A stretch of 64,000 bases of DNA, from assembly GCA_024500155.1 (NCBI GenBank), contig CM044877.1, positions 24,198,001 through 24,262,000 of the forward strand, given 5' to 3'. The stretch comes from Chenopodium formosanum. Taxonomy: Eukaryota; Streptophyta; Magnoliopsida; Caryophyllales; Amaranthaceae. Every line of letters starts with the position of its first letter. Position 1 is the first letter of the stretch. The position numbers were made by a program, and so were the translations under genes. This document shows, piece after piece, positions 45,058 to 56,394 of this stretch. Under the pieces are notes generated by a model. It did not search any database, had not been told where the DNA came from, and saw only the letters and a list, made by a program, of their open reading frames with translations.

Positions 45058-47919
45058 TGGTTACTTCACTCTTTGGTTCATAATTTTTTGTTTCTTTGTG
45101 AAACCAAAGTTTCTATTTCAGCGGTCACTAGCTTACTTAGTAGTTCTAATCCTACCTCGGTTTTTGGGGTTGACTCGGATGGTAGTAGTGGGGGTTTTAG
45201 CGGTTTTTGGGTTTGGTTCAGAAGAGGTTTCTTGTGTTTTTTGTTGTTCAAACGTTGTACTCTGTAATATAAAAGAACATAATGAGATAAGTAGGTGTGT
45301 GATGTTTGTTTACGGTGCCCCTATTGTAGAAGATAGACCCCAAGTTTGGAGTTTTATTTTAGATTTACTTGCTATTGCTCCTAATTGTTTGATTATCGGG
45401 GATATTAATCAAATAGAGCATCATCATGATAGGTTGGGTGTAACTACTATAATTAAGGGCTGGGATTCCTTTATTGAATTTAGATTACAATCAAGTCTAC
45501 TTTAAACTCCTTCCAAAGGCCCCCTTACACGTGGACCAACAACCGGGAGGCACACAAACGTATTTTACAACGGCTGGATCACTTCCACATGACCTCTGAT
45601 TGGGTTCATAACTATCTTGATAGTCGCTTTACTTAATCAACAGATCCTTGTTTCTAATCGTGCTGCTATTGTGTTTGACGACTCTGCCTTCAACCACACG
45701 TCAAACCGTCCTTATCAGTTGGATAATTGGTGCCTTAACTATATCCAGGTACATGATTTCATACGGGATACATGGCTAAAGCATACTATGGGCTCTCCAA
45801 TGTTTACTCTTTCAAAAAAATTAGAACATGTAAAGCAATTAATTCGAAAGTGGTGTCTCAACAATAAGAAATTTTGGGGCGTGGATTGGAAAAAATTTTC
45901 AAAGGATCTTTCCGCTCAAGGAGAATCAATATAGTCAATTCCTGAGGCGATTTAGTATATGTTTGATACTGTTACCTCGAAAGACACTATTTTACTCTAA
46001 CTTCAATTCTAAAGGCAATGATGTAAGAAAAATCGGATACTCGAAGGAGACTGCCCCTCAAAGATTTTGTTCTCGAAAGCCAAGAGTCGGCAGAAGAAGA
46101 ATGTGATTACATCCTTACTTGATGATCATGGCGTTCTTCAGCATGGTCAGCCGGACGTTCAATGTATTGTCCTCATTGCTCTAAAACAGACTTTTAAGAG
46201 TGATGTAATGCCTCCTTATGATCCAGAAATTGACATTGTCCTACGGGAACTAGATCTTCCACGGTTCACTTAATCTCAAATCATAATTTGGAACGCGTTT
46301 TTTCTGCTAAGGAAATTCGAGATGGCATGTTTGCTTTTGGTAATTGTAAGTCTCCTAGCCCGGATGGGATTACCGCTGAGTTTTTTAAAACTCACTGGGA
46401 GGTTGTTTGAGATTGGGTTATCACTGCCATTCAAAGTTTCGTTCAAACAGGGTTCCTTCTGAAAGAGTGGAATCAATCTCTCCTTGTTATGATCCCGAAG
46501 ATTGGCACCCCAACGGAGATAGGACATCTGTGACCAATTAGCCTCTGCAATACAATTTTCAAATGCGCTTTGAAGTGCTTGGTTGCTAGACTACGTAAGT
46601 ATCTCCCCCTTCATATCTCAGATTCTCAACATGCCTTTGTTCAAGGTAGAGTCATGACGGATAACATTTTGTTGAGTCATGAATGAGTTGATGGAAAAAA
46701 TTAACATCTCTAAATCCGGTACTAACTGGTTAGCCGCGATCAAAATTGACGTGAGCAAAGCCTATGATCGTGTTCATTGGAGATTTCTTTTACAGGTCTT
46801 GAAGGCCTACGACTTTCTTGTTCGTTGGTTGCAAATGATCAACCAATTTCTTGCCACGCTCTCGTACAAATCTCTAATCAATGATACGACGTCGGAACCC
46901 TTTCATCCGCAGTGTGGTCTCCGCCAAGGTGATCCTCTTTCACCGTACCTTTTCTTGTTCTGTATGGATATTTTCTCGAGGATGTTGCATCTTGGACAGG
47001 ATATAAATTTATTTCATGGAATTAAGTTTTCTAGAAGGAGTCCTTCTATCTCGCATTTGTTCTTTGCGGATGACGCAATAATGTTTTATAGGGCTACCAC
47101 GGAGTATTGTACTACTAACATTATGCAGATCATCAATCAATTTACTAATGTTTCAGGTGAAGAGCTAAATTTGTGAAAATCTTTGATAAAGTTTAGCCCT
47201 AATATTGGTACCGCTTCTCAGGCTACCTTTAAATCAACTTTACAAATGAAGTAAGTTAATATTTTTTTATCATCATCTAGGAGCTCCAATCGATTTCGTC
47301 GGGAAAAAAAGGACCATTTTCAGTTCTTCATCGACAAAATTATCGGCAGAATTAATTGTTTATACGTTATCCGCCTCACTCAATCGCAGAAGTTAATCTT
47401 CATTAACTCAATTCTTGTAGCTATGGCTTCTCATGTTCTTGCTTGCTACGAGTTACCAGCCTCTATAATAGGGAAAATTGATTCCTTACTCATGCGCTTC
47501 CTTTAGGCGCATTCTGATACTAAAGGTATGCATTGGGTTGATAAGGATATCATGCATCTTCCTCGTGGCTTAGGTGGCTTGGGCATTCACTACTTGTCTT
47601 CCTTAAATAAGGCGTTACTTATGAAGCAAGTTTGGCGTCTCTTTACTAACCCCAGTGGCTCGTGTCGAAAGTTTACTGTGCGTGGGCCCACAGATTCGCC
47701 CACGGGTGTCTGGTCGCACTTCGTATGGCCTTTGGGGTTTACTTAAAGCAGATACTCTTCTCCAACAAGGTTGCAGTAGGAAGGTTGGTGATGGGCGCTC
47801 GATTCTAGTTGGGTCGACTGCTTGGCTCAATGGCAGTATTCCAGAGTTTAAACCCAGGATTTCCATACAAAACTCTGCAACCCAAACAGTCAGTTTCTTC
47901 ATTCAACCTCATACACTAG
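45058..47919 (+). pseudogene. L1-type LINE, 5' part: endonuclease fragment and reverse transcriptase
   Basis: Begins inside the endonuclease domain (FLFLCETKV, about 45075-45110; IIGDINQ, about 45395), so the copy is 5'-truncated. The RT region runs from about 46290 to 47230: DSQHAFVQGR, IKIDVSKAYDRV (about 46740), CGLRQGDPLSPYLF (about 46915) and the catalytic FADDA box (about 47065). The C-terminal region LPRGLGGLGI is at about 47560. Several stops and frameshifts interrupt it. AATTGTTT precedes it (45050-45057) and recurs after the 3' A-rich tail, a plausible target duplication. Split at 47919 by T3. Confidence 0.8.
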
Positions 47920-49754
47920 TGTGGGGAATATTTCAAGCGTTAATCCCCTAGCTTGAACCTCACTGTGATCATACACTAAAGTTTTAGGAACTTGTAAACT
48001 GTTCACAGGATGAAGGTTACACCCCTTAACAATCCAAGAGATCGTCAACTCCATAAGGTCTTGAACCAAATAGGGTTCGGGGATGAAGGTACAGATCCAA
48101 CCTAAAAGAGATTGAAGTTGCCCTAATAATAGGCCTCTACTTTATTCAGATCGTATTCATGTGCGCTTTCTGACTAACATACAATCAATAGACTTAACCC
48201 TAAACCTTTTTATCTATGTTGGTTGAATATTAATGCACAAATAAATCTATTATTGCCGATCACTTGAATTAAAATCATATTAACCCTAACAAGATTATTA
48301 TTTATCTTATTAAGCGTGATTACAAGTACAAATTCCCTTTAAACATGCATAAAAGGCGTGATCAAGCAATAACAATAAATATAATCAAGCAGCATAATAT
48401 AATCATCATAATAATAATTATAACAATCATAAAATTATAATCATAAACAAAACAATTATAAAATAATCATGAATCAAGTTAAAGCATAATAATAATAGCA
48501 AGATCCTAGGCATGATACTAACAAGATTAATAACAAACCCTAGCATGTCACTAAGCAATAAAAATCAAAGCTATAACCCTAACATGATACTAACAATCAT
48601 AAATATTAGGAAGAACATAAAAAGCATCATAACAATCATACTGGATATTAAATTTACCCTAGACATGATACTAGGAATATCATAATAACAACTTAAAGAT
48701 GATTTCTACATCATAACATCAATAAAAACCATCAAAATACTTACTTTGATGCCTCGTACCTCTTTCTAATAACAAAATACACACGTTAGTAACTTCAAGA
48801 AAAATAATAAACAAAACAACAATTAAATTAAATAATTGAAATAGAGATTTGGGACCAAACCCTCAGAAATTAAACCTTTCACGTCTAGGGTGAAGTCAAC
48901 TTTGAATAATGCTAAGTGTATCTAGATCTAATGAATGCGGAATTTTGTATTTGAGAGAAACAAGTTTAATTAGAAAAAATAGAGAGAAAGAGAGTAATCA
49001 AGAGAAACTTGATGAGAGTTGGTAAAAATTCGTGATTGTAGATGAAAATTGATTATTGTTGATGAATGAAAACGGAGTTTTTACGACGTTATTTATAAAG
49101 AAAATCAGCTAAAAGATAAAATATCAAAACAGAGTTCTGACGCAAAAAACCGAGTTGGCGCCAAACGCTAACCTTGGCACCAAACGCCAAGGCTAGCGCC
49201 AGGCGCTACAGCTGGCGTTTGGCGCTGACTCAACAATTTACGCGTTTTCTTAAAAATCAGATAGAAATTTCCGTATAGGAGGATAAAATTGTATTTTCCT
49301 CAAAATATGTTCTTTGATTCTAATTAAAACTCTAAAAAGTCAACAAAAGTAATTTGTCAATGCTAATTGAATTAGGAATAAAAACAACCTGCTAGAAGAA
49401 TCTAGAAGACTTAAACCATTCCTAATTGCATTAGGAATGATAAATCTATATTAGGCCCTCCTCTAAATCATTGGGCCGCATATAAGGCTTAAACCGGGCC
49501 CAGTTCAGTAAATTGGCCATAACTTCCTCAATATTCATCAGAATTGGGCTTATAATATATCGTTGGAAAGTTCTTCTCAAGCCCCATCCAACTACACTAC
49601 TATCGGACCATATCATGGACCAAACAAACTATATTGGCTGTTCTCTTCAAATAAGTTTTCAAAAATAGAGAGAAGCGAAAAGAAATTAAAACTATCCGCA
49701 ACACTAAACTTTCCACACTTTTGCTTCATTCGATTATGATTCGACGTGAAAGGT
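47920..49754 (-). repeat. T3 3' LTR (left), missing its first 47 bp
   Basis: Aligns with the right LTR (56395-58334) from the terminus TGTGGGGAATA. It stops at AAAGGT (49754), so the 47 bp up to the TGTAG end are absent and internal sequence follows. The two LTRs differ by only a few percent where compared. GC-motif cluster at 49140-49230. Confidence 0.85.
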
Positions 49755-50149
49755 CAAAGTATCGATTGGGACGAAGAATGATTTAGAACGTTTTGCGATT
49801 CTAAGTCACTCTTGCAACGCCGATACCTACAAACTAGCGTTAGTTAAACAGATAAAAGAGTTAAGAAACGCGTATCTTGCACCGTCGAGCACACGTCTCT
49901 GAAGGTAATCGATTTGTTGTCGCTTTACTGTTGTTTTGATGACTTCCTGCCAAGAGAATGTCATCTCGCTTGAAAATCGCTACGCTTGTAACTGCTTCCA
50001 ATATTGAAGATTGCTTTGCTTGAAACGATCCTCCTCCGCTTTGATAATATTCCACGTCCAAGGGAATACCATCGAAGATAACTTCACTTGAAATCACCTT
50101 CAGTTATTTGTGACAACTCTCCACAATATAGGGAACGCCATCCTGCTGT
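49755..50149 (-). other. T3 region before the 3' LTR
   Basis: Related to the ends of the T1 (about 16215-16360) and T2 3' regions. It includes GGTATCGGCGTT near the LTR and degenerate copies of the 70/68-bp repeat (GGTATTCCCTTGGACGTGGAATATTATCA on the minus strand). No gene. Confidence 0.6.
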
Positions 50150-50440
50150 TTTGATGTTCACTCGTCTCTGAACAAAGAGCTTCTTTTGGATATGTTCACG
50201 CGCTTCTGAATAAAGAGCTTCTATATTTTTTAATTTGAACTTCTGAATGATGTGTCCACACGTCTCTGAACAAAGAGCTTAATAATAGGATGCCCACGCG
50301 TCTCTGAGCAAAAGAGCTTGAATGAAATGTCCACGCATCTCTGAACAATAGAGCTTTGATGATATGTCCACGCGTCTCTAAACAAAAGAGCTTTCGAATG
50401 ATATGCCTCCGCGTCTCTGGAGCAAAGGAGCTTGAATGAT
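50150..50440 (-). repeat. Tandem repeat of about 38 bp in the T3 3' region
   Basis: About eight imperfect units containing CACGCGTCTCTGAACAAAGAGCTT (shown on the + strand). Lies at the position occupied by the different 38-bp array in T1 (15600-15850). Confidence 0.85.
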
Positions 50441-51809
50441 ACTTGAACGTTTGTTGCGATAATATTCTGAAGAAAAATTTCCAAAGACCAACGCTTGTCG
50501 ATCTCTAAAGCTCGCTTGAACTTTGCTTCCGCTAAAACCAGTATGTCGGTGTCTCCGTGATGAGCCAATTCTTAGGCGGTTTAAGCTAAGTGAGACGATA
50601 TTTCATCAGGTTGATCACTTATTGTGACTGTAATTAAACCGACTACTTAATCATGTCAAATTGCTTATAGGGGCTAACTGGCGTACCAAAGAACCCAAAA
50701 TTGCTGTATGAGGTTGAAATCACCTTTCTGAGAGGCTTCGAGCTCTTTCGCTGCTGAAATATCTCTGGCGCCAAGAATTGACTCTGTCGCCAGACACTGG
50801 GATCTAGCGCCAGGCGCTAAAAGCTATTGCCAGACGCTAGATGTTTTCGTCAGGCGCTGGGGTAGGGTCTTCCCTATTCTGCTGCACCTGTATTTATTTT
50901 TTACCATAGAACTTTGTTAATCTCTTTCATCATCTTAGGGTTGACCTAAGGTTTAGCATTGCTTGACTCATTGACTTGACATAACTCAAGGCATAAACTT
51001 GACTCATTGTGATTGACTCGAGGTTAACTCTACTCAAAGTGTTTTTGACACATGTGTTAGACTCAAATCAAAGTGATATGACACGACATGACTCAATGTG
51101 TTTATGACTCGTGTGTGCATTGTAATGTGATCGTGCGACTCGAAAATGCAAAAAGAGCAAAAAATTTCCGTCATTTTTGTGGAGGGTATTGACTTTCCCC
51201 GAAAAAGAAAGACGCAATAAAGAAAGAAGCGAAGTTTTTGAAGGTGCATGTTGAATGAGCTTAGCCAAATGTTGTTTGATACTATCTCTCAAGGTGCAAG
51301 GATTAACCCATCCTAGGCTATCTCAATGGTTGACTCAATGATGAAAGCATTTGGGTAACTTAGGCACGGAGGCTAAGCACTTCATACTACGTGATGCAAT
51401 GACAATTATGATTGATGAGTGATGTTGACATGACAAGGCATGCTTTCGCGTTGTGTTAAGATTTCATGACAAAGGGTTCCTAAAGGGAAAGTATATTTGG
51501 TCATGTATCTGTGCGGTGTGTGAAAGTGATACTAAAGTTAGGCCGCAAGGGCTAAGTGTGTGGAAAGATATTATTTTTTAAAAGAGTCAAATGGTGGTGA
51601 CTCTTAGGCTAGGTAAGCTAATGATGTAGGGATCAAGCCCCCAAGTCTAGCTCTAAGTAAATAGGGATGAGCACAGGGATCCCTTGATATGATAAGTTGT
51701 GAATGTAAATATGAATGCATTTTTATTACGGCCGCACCTCGATGTGAGGTTGTCTACGTATCCGTTAGGAATCAGGCCGAACGTAGCTCTAGCCGAACCT
51801 CTCACAATT
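50441..51809 (-). other. T3 non-coding framework left after loss of pol 3' part and antisense genes
   Basis: Holds, in order, a segment like T1 15540-15870 (50441-50700), a GC-motif cluster (50760-50870), the GGGGAAAGTC…CCCTCCAC block (about 51180-51200) and the post-integrase block (about 51700-51800). No PMD or DUF7745-like sequence is seen between them. Confidence 0.6.
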
Positions 51810-52727
51810 GTATGTATACCTCAAAAAGGTCTTTTAAGGGTTGTAACGTGGTTAGGCTAAAGGTTAAAGAAGAAGGGGATAAAAAGGCTCAAGACCCTAG
51901 ATAAGCCTCCAAGGTGTGCAACCTTGCTTTTGAGTCTTTATATTTGTATTTCATGCTTGAGGTTTTCTACTCTTTTTTAGCTCTTTATTTTGCTTTAGCA
52001 TTTATTTCATTTTTATAAGTGTGGGCAATCCCGATCATGCAGTCTATCACTCACTTGGCATTCATGTTTCTCAGGCACAGTACCGAGCACTCGATAAGAG
52101 ACGCAATCTGAGACGTGTTCATATCGGAGACATTTTCATGTCAAAAACATTGGAACACTTACCCTTTTGTACACTTTTATTTATATTTTTTTTTGTTTTT
52201 TATTTTTTGCTATTGCTTTCTATTTATTTTGATCTTTTGAAATCACTCAAGCTTTTTAGAATTGCATAAGTTGCACACTGTCATATCCCCAGGTTAGGTA
52301 GATGTGGGATGGAAAATGAAAGGTCTATCATTAGACGAGGCTCAAAGTGGTTTATGAAGAAAGGATTGTAAATTAGAAAAGTGAAAGGCAATATGATGTG
52401 GCTACTAGGGGTGCCTCAAATAATTGGTATACCTTGTGTTTAGTTTGACATGGATTTCTCTTTTTTTTGATGCAATATAATTAAATGATCATATGTAAGA
52501 GAATAAATGCTCATTTTATTAAAAGGGAAAAGAAATAATCTAAGGGAGAAGAAAGGTGCCTATGCTAGACTTATTGGGGAAAGGATAAATAAAGAAAAAG
52601 AAAAAAAAAAGATGTCATGAAATCTCGTCGTTTGAAGCTCGCCTTATGTCTTGTATTGTTTGCTTTATCATCACTTGCTCTTCTTGTTCAGTGGAGGTAT
52701 GGGAAGCTTGTTATTATCAATCAAATG
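51810..52727 (-). other. T3 spacer between gag and the post-integrase block, no recognised gene
   Basis: About 0.9 kb standing in place of protease to integrase. It has no similarity I can see to T1 or T2 and no supported frame. Contains a T-rich stretch (52185-52215) and A-rich stretches near 52540-52620. Confidence 0.5.
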
Positions 52728-54701
52728 TTAGATAGCCTCCTTTAGCTTCCAACAGCTCTCAGTAGCATGACCCCTACCTTGATGGTACTTGCAGCGCACA
52801 TTTGGATTCAAACTAGGCACTCTCTTCTCAAGTGGGGGATCTTGAAGAGGTCCAATAGGAGTAATGATTCCCTTGGCATGGAGTCGATCGAAAGCATCAT
52901 TGTAGCTAATTCCAATAGGGGTAAAATCCCTTTTTTGTTGCTTTCTAAATCCTCGATTATCCATGGCTAAGATCTCATTAAGGTTGAAAGTATCAACACT
53001 GTTACTAGAGTAGGTGTTTTCGGAAGAAGAAGGATAGTCGTTCTTTTTCCCTTTACAGCCACTGTTACTATCAATACTAATCTTAGCCTTCTTATCGCGC
53101 GAAGGAACATGAAGGAGATTTGAATCAATGAAGTCTTGAATACGATCCTTGAGGGCGAGACACTTTTCAGTAGTGTGACCACGAACTCTATGGTATCGAC
53201 AATAGGAATTTGGATCCCAATTGGGAAAACGTTTTTCAAATGGAGGGTCTTGACTGGGACCAATGGAGTGAATATGACCTTGATCATGAAGACAATCAAA
53301 AGCTTCATTGTAGGTCATTCCTATTGGTGTGTACTCTTCAATGATCCGTTTTGGCCGTGGCTTAGGAGCATTGAGTTCTTCATTAAGTCCTTGGCGAGAA
53401 TTTTGTTCGATAACCATCACCCGATTTGCTAACCCTTCTACCACATTCAAAAGCATGGCAACGACATCTTGCAGTTTCTGAACGTCCTCTTTTAGACTTG
53501 ACGAGTCTTCCCTGGTATTATCTAAGAAAAGACTTTCATCCTCCTCAATCACGGCCACTTCATCGAGAGAGGTTATATAAGCTGTCTCGATCAAGGGTTC
53601 TCTTCCAGGTGTGATAAGAAGTGATGGATCGAAGGATGTTTGATTTTCTTCGATGGTTAGAATCTCGGAAGTTTCATTGTCATCGATCAGATCTTGAATA
53701 GCTTCTTTGAGTTTCCAACACTCCTCAGTGTCGTAACCCTTTCCTTGGTGATATTTGTAGTGCTTATTAGGGTCCCACTTGGGTGGCTTGGCTTCTGGAA
53801 CTTGATCTTTGATGGGCCCTATGGGCATGACTAGTCCTTGATGGTGTAGCTTCTCGAAAGTTGTTTCATAACTCATACCAAGTGGAGTGAACACCCTTTT
53901 TGACCTTTGGATTCGTGATTTAGAGTCGTTCGTGGCATGTACCTCATTAATGGGAGAGGAAGAAGAAGGATGGTCATTCTTCTTTGCTCTCGCACTATTA
54001 TCCTTCAGAAGGTCATCTTCAATGTCAATGCCTATATTATACACAGCCTTGAAAGTATTCAAGTTGTGTTGGTATTTTAAGTGCTTTGAATACTTCCCTT
54101 GGAGATTCTTGATAAACATCCTCACATATTCCTTTTCAGTGGGAGTTTTGACCATATTAGCAGAAGTTTCCCTCCATTTGTTGAAGAAAGAAGTGAACCC
54201 TTCGTTTTCTTTTTGTTTTAATATCTCAAGTTGTCTGTGGTCTGTTTCGTCTTGGATGTTGCACTTATATCTATCTATGAAAGCGTTTGTTATCGACTCC
54301 CAAGAAGAGGTTTTCTCTTTCTCGAGAGAAAAGAACCATAACTGGCAAACGGTCTCAAGAGATAGTGAGAACAGAGAGGGGAAAACCTTCTTATCGATAC
54401 CCTTAATGTTCATTATAGTTTCAAAAGCTCTTTGATTGAAGTAAGGGTTATCTGTTGCCTTGAATTTAGGGATGTCAGTGGCGTTGAACTTATGCGGAAG
54501 AAGTTCCTTGTTCGGCGAGACCCTTTGTGAACTCATGCCCTGAAATTTATAATCACTAGATAACTTTCTCAAACTTTCTTGAATGAGGTTAATTTGTTGT
54601 TGCTTCACAAGGTCATCAATTTTGAGGGTTAAAGCCTTTAACACCTCAGTCATGTCATTCAATTGATTCTTAAGTTCATTGACCTCTTCTTGACTTGTCA
54701 T
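52728..54701 (-). CDS. T3 gag protein, long open frame
   Basis: Open frame without a stop from 54833 to 52728 (701 codons). The likely start is ATG 54701 (MTSQEEVNEL), which matches the starts in T1 and T2; the ATG at 54833 would lie in the candidate leader intron. Order: capsid-like N-terminal region with a heptad-rich helix, then three tandem modules. Each module has a PIG-type segment and a zinc-knuckle variant C-x2-H-x4-H-x4-C. The first has decayed (Tyr for the first Cys, Tyr for the second His); the second (CRYHRVRGHTTEKC) and third (CKYHQGRGHATESC) are complete. The frame stops where T1/T2 have a Gln codon (CAA to TAA), just before the region that would lead to protease. Would form particles and bind RNA if expressed. 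Confidence 0.75.
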   Translation of the reverse strand: MTSQEEVNELKNQLNDMTEVLKALTLKIDDLVKQQQINLIQESLRKLSSDYKFQGMSSQRVSPNKELLPHKFNATDIPKFKATDNPYFNQRAFETIMNIKGIDKKVFPSLFSLSLETVCQLWFFSLEKEKTSSWESITNAFIDRYKCNIQDETDHRQLEILKQKENEGFTSFFNKWRETSANMVKTPTEKEYVRMFIKNLQGKYSKHLKYQHNLNTFKAVYNIGIDIEDDLLKDNSARAKKNDHPSSSSPINEVHATNDSKSRIQRSKRVFTPLGMSYETTFEKLHHQGLVMPIGPIKDQVPEAKPPKWDPNKHYKYHQGKGYDTEECWKLKEAIQDLIDDNETSEILTIEENQTSFDPSLLITPGREPLIETAYITSLDEVAVIEEDESLFLDNTREDSSSLKEDVQKLQDVVAMLLNVVEGLANRVMVIEQNSRQGLNEELNAPKPRPKRIIEEYTPIGMTYNEAFDCLHDQGHIHSIGPSQDPPFEKRFPNWDPNSYCRYHRVRGHTTEKCLALKDRIQDFIDSNLLHVPSRDKKAKISIDSNSGCKGKKNDYPSSSENTYSSNSVDTFNLNEILAMDNRGFRKQQKRDFTPIGISYNDAFDRLHAKGIITPIGPLQDPPLEKRVPSLNPNVRCKYHQGRGHATESCWKLKEAI

Positions 54702-56370
54702 TATCTTTTTAGCCTTCCTCTTTTGACGAATCGGTTTATCAAAAAGCGAGACCTGAACAAAGGTGTTGTCCTTGATTAATCGCCCTTCTCTCCTCGACCA
54801 AGTACTGTGGAAAAGGAATTTGGGGATATTCATTGTTAATTATTTGACTCAAACTTTATTCAACATGCAATGGATGGAGGAAGTGAAGAAAGATTGGAAT
54901 AGAATGTGAAGAAAAATGGTGTAGATGGAGGGATATGAAGAATTAGGAATAGAATGTACCCCCAACTCAAATGATGGAAAAGACCGACTCATGCATGAGC
55001 CTAAGACATGGTCATGGTGACATATACTCAAAGCGTGTGCTAATACTAGTGAGTGTAGATGGTACGTTAAGACTCGTGTCATGACCATGTGGCTAGACTA
55101 TGTGACTTATTGTCTAGACTCAATTAATGACTTAACAAGGTAGGATTGACAGTAAAAATTAACCGAATTATTTAGCAAACTGGTTAATTAGACACTAGGT
55201 GATGACTCAATCAATAATTCGAACTGTCGTCAAAACGACAAAACTGGCGTCGCACTATGTAGTGTAGCACCAGACGATAGAGCTGTCGCCAGGCGCCACA
55301 CTCCTCAAAGTGGCGCTACAGCTCATATTTTGGCGCCAATGCTGGAACTTCAATTTGAGACTGTTTTCGATGTTATTAATCAATAGGGGTATGCCTAAAG
55401 TCGTACTAGGTCAATTCTGGTTAAAATATTAGACTTTATTTATTCAAATTAATTAATCAATTAATTAATTAGGCAAAGTTCTTTAAGTCATTAATTCATT
55501 AAATCTCAACATAAGTCAAACAAACAGTTAAGAAAACATAGTATATGCACAACAAATAATGCACAATTAGTCAAGTAGGCACAATATGATGCAATGAGTT
55601 TGCAACCTAACCATGGCTCTAGTTCTCTAAAGTTCGAGATATGGTTTAGTCAATAGAGGGTCCATGGTTAATTGTCTGGATGCACCGCGCGGAAACCTAA
55701 CCATGAAGGGTTGGCGCGAGTGGATGGGACACCGCGAGTTTTAGAAAAACTCGCTTTCATGGTTTGGTGAATTCAACATTCTCGGATGTACCCTTTGTTG
55801 CTCAGAGTGTTCAATCAGGTAGATGGAGCATGAATTCCCAGAGGGTTATGTCCATATGTAGAACACATATGGGTTTCAGAAAAGTGAGAAAAACTCAATC
55901 AGGAAGTAGGATCGAGCAAACAATGCGAAAAATAGGTCGAAATTAGAACGCATATTTCTGGCTCGGTATTGGAAGAATTTGGCGCCGGCAAATAGAGAAT
56001 GTCGCTAGGATTTAGATGTAGCGCCTGGCGACATGGCTGTCGTCTGGCGCTACGGTTAAATGTCTGGTGCCAGCTTCCGTTCTCTGACGCTAATTCCTAC
56101 ATGCCTCAGCAGCTTTCTGTGCTCGATAAAATTTTCTAGTTTCGCGCAATGTTATTTCGGTCCTAGTTGTGAAAGATATTTCTCAAATTTCCTACGTGTA
56201 AAATCCTATGTTTAACTCATTACGGATGGTCTTTCCAATGAGATCTTTTTTATGCATATGACAATAATATTAATCAAAATTACACACATGAAATACTTAG
56301 AACGTTTCGAGTCTCATCCACTCATTCTAAATCATTGCCGAAACAAATTCAGAAATTAAAATAGAATTCC
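54702..56370 (-). other. T3 leader with candidate intron (54959-54805)
   Basis: Leader between primer site (56388-56371) and gag. Candidate intron on the minus strand: donor GGGG|GTACAT at 54959, acceptor TTTTCCACAG ending at 54805, 155 bp against 156 bp in T2. GC-motif clusters at 55235-55350 and 55975-56100. Shares its main body with the T2 leader. Confidence 0.6.
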
Positions 56371-56388
56371 TCCCCAGTGGAGTCGCCA
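56371..56388 (-). other. T3 primer binding site, tRNA-Arg type
   Basis: Minus strand TGGCGACTCCACTGGGGA, identical to the T1 site, six bases after the LTR end. Confidence 0.85.
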
Positions 56389-56394
56389 AAAAAC

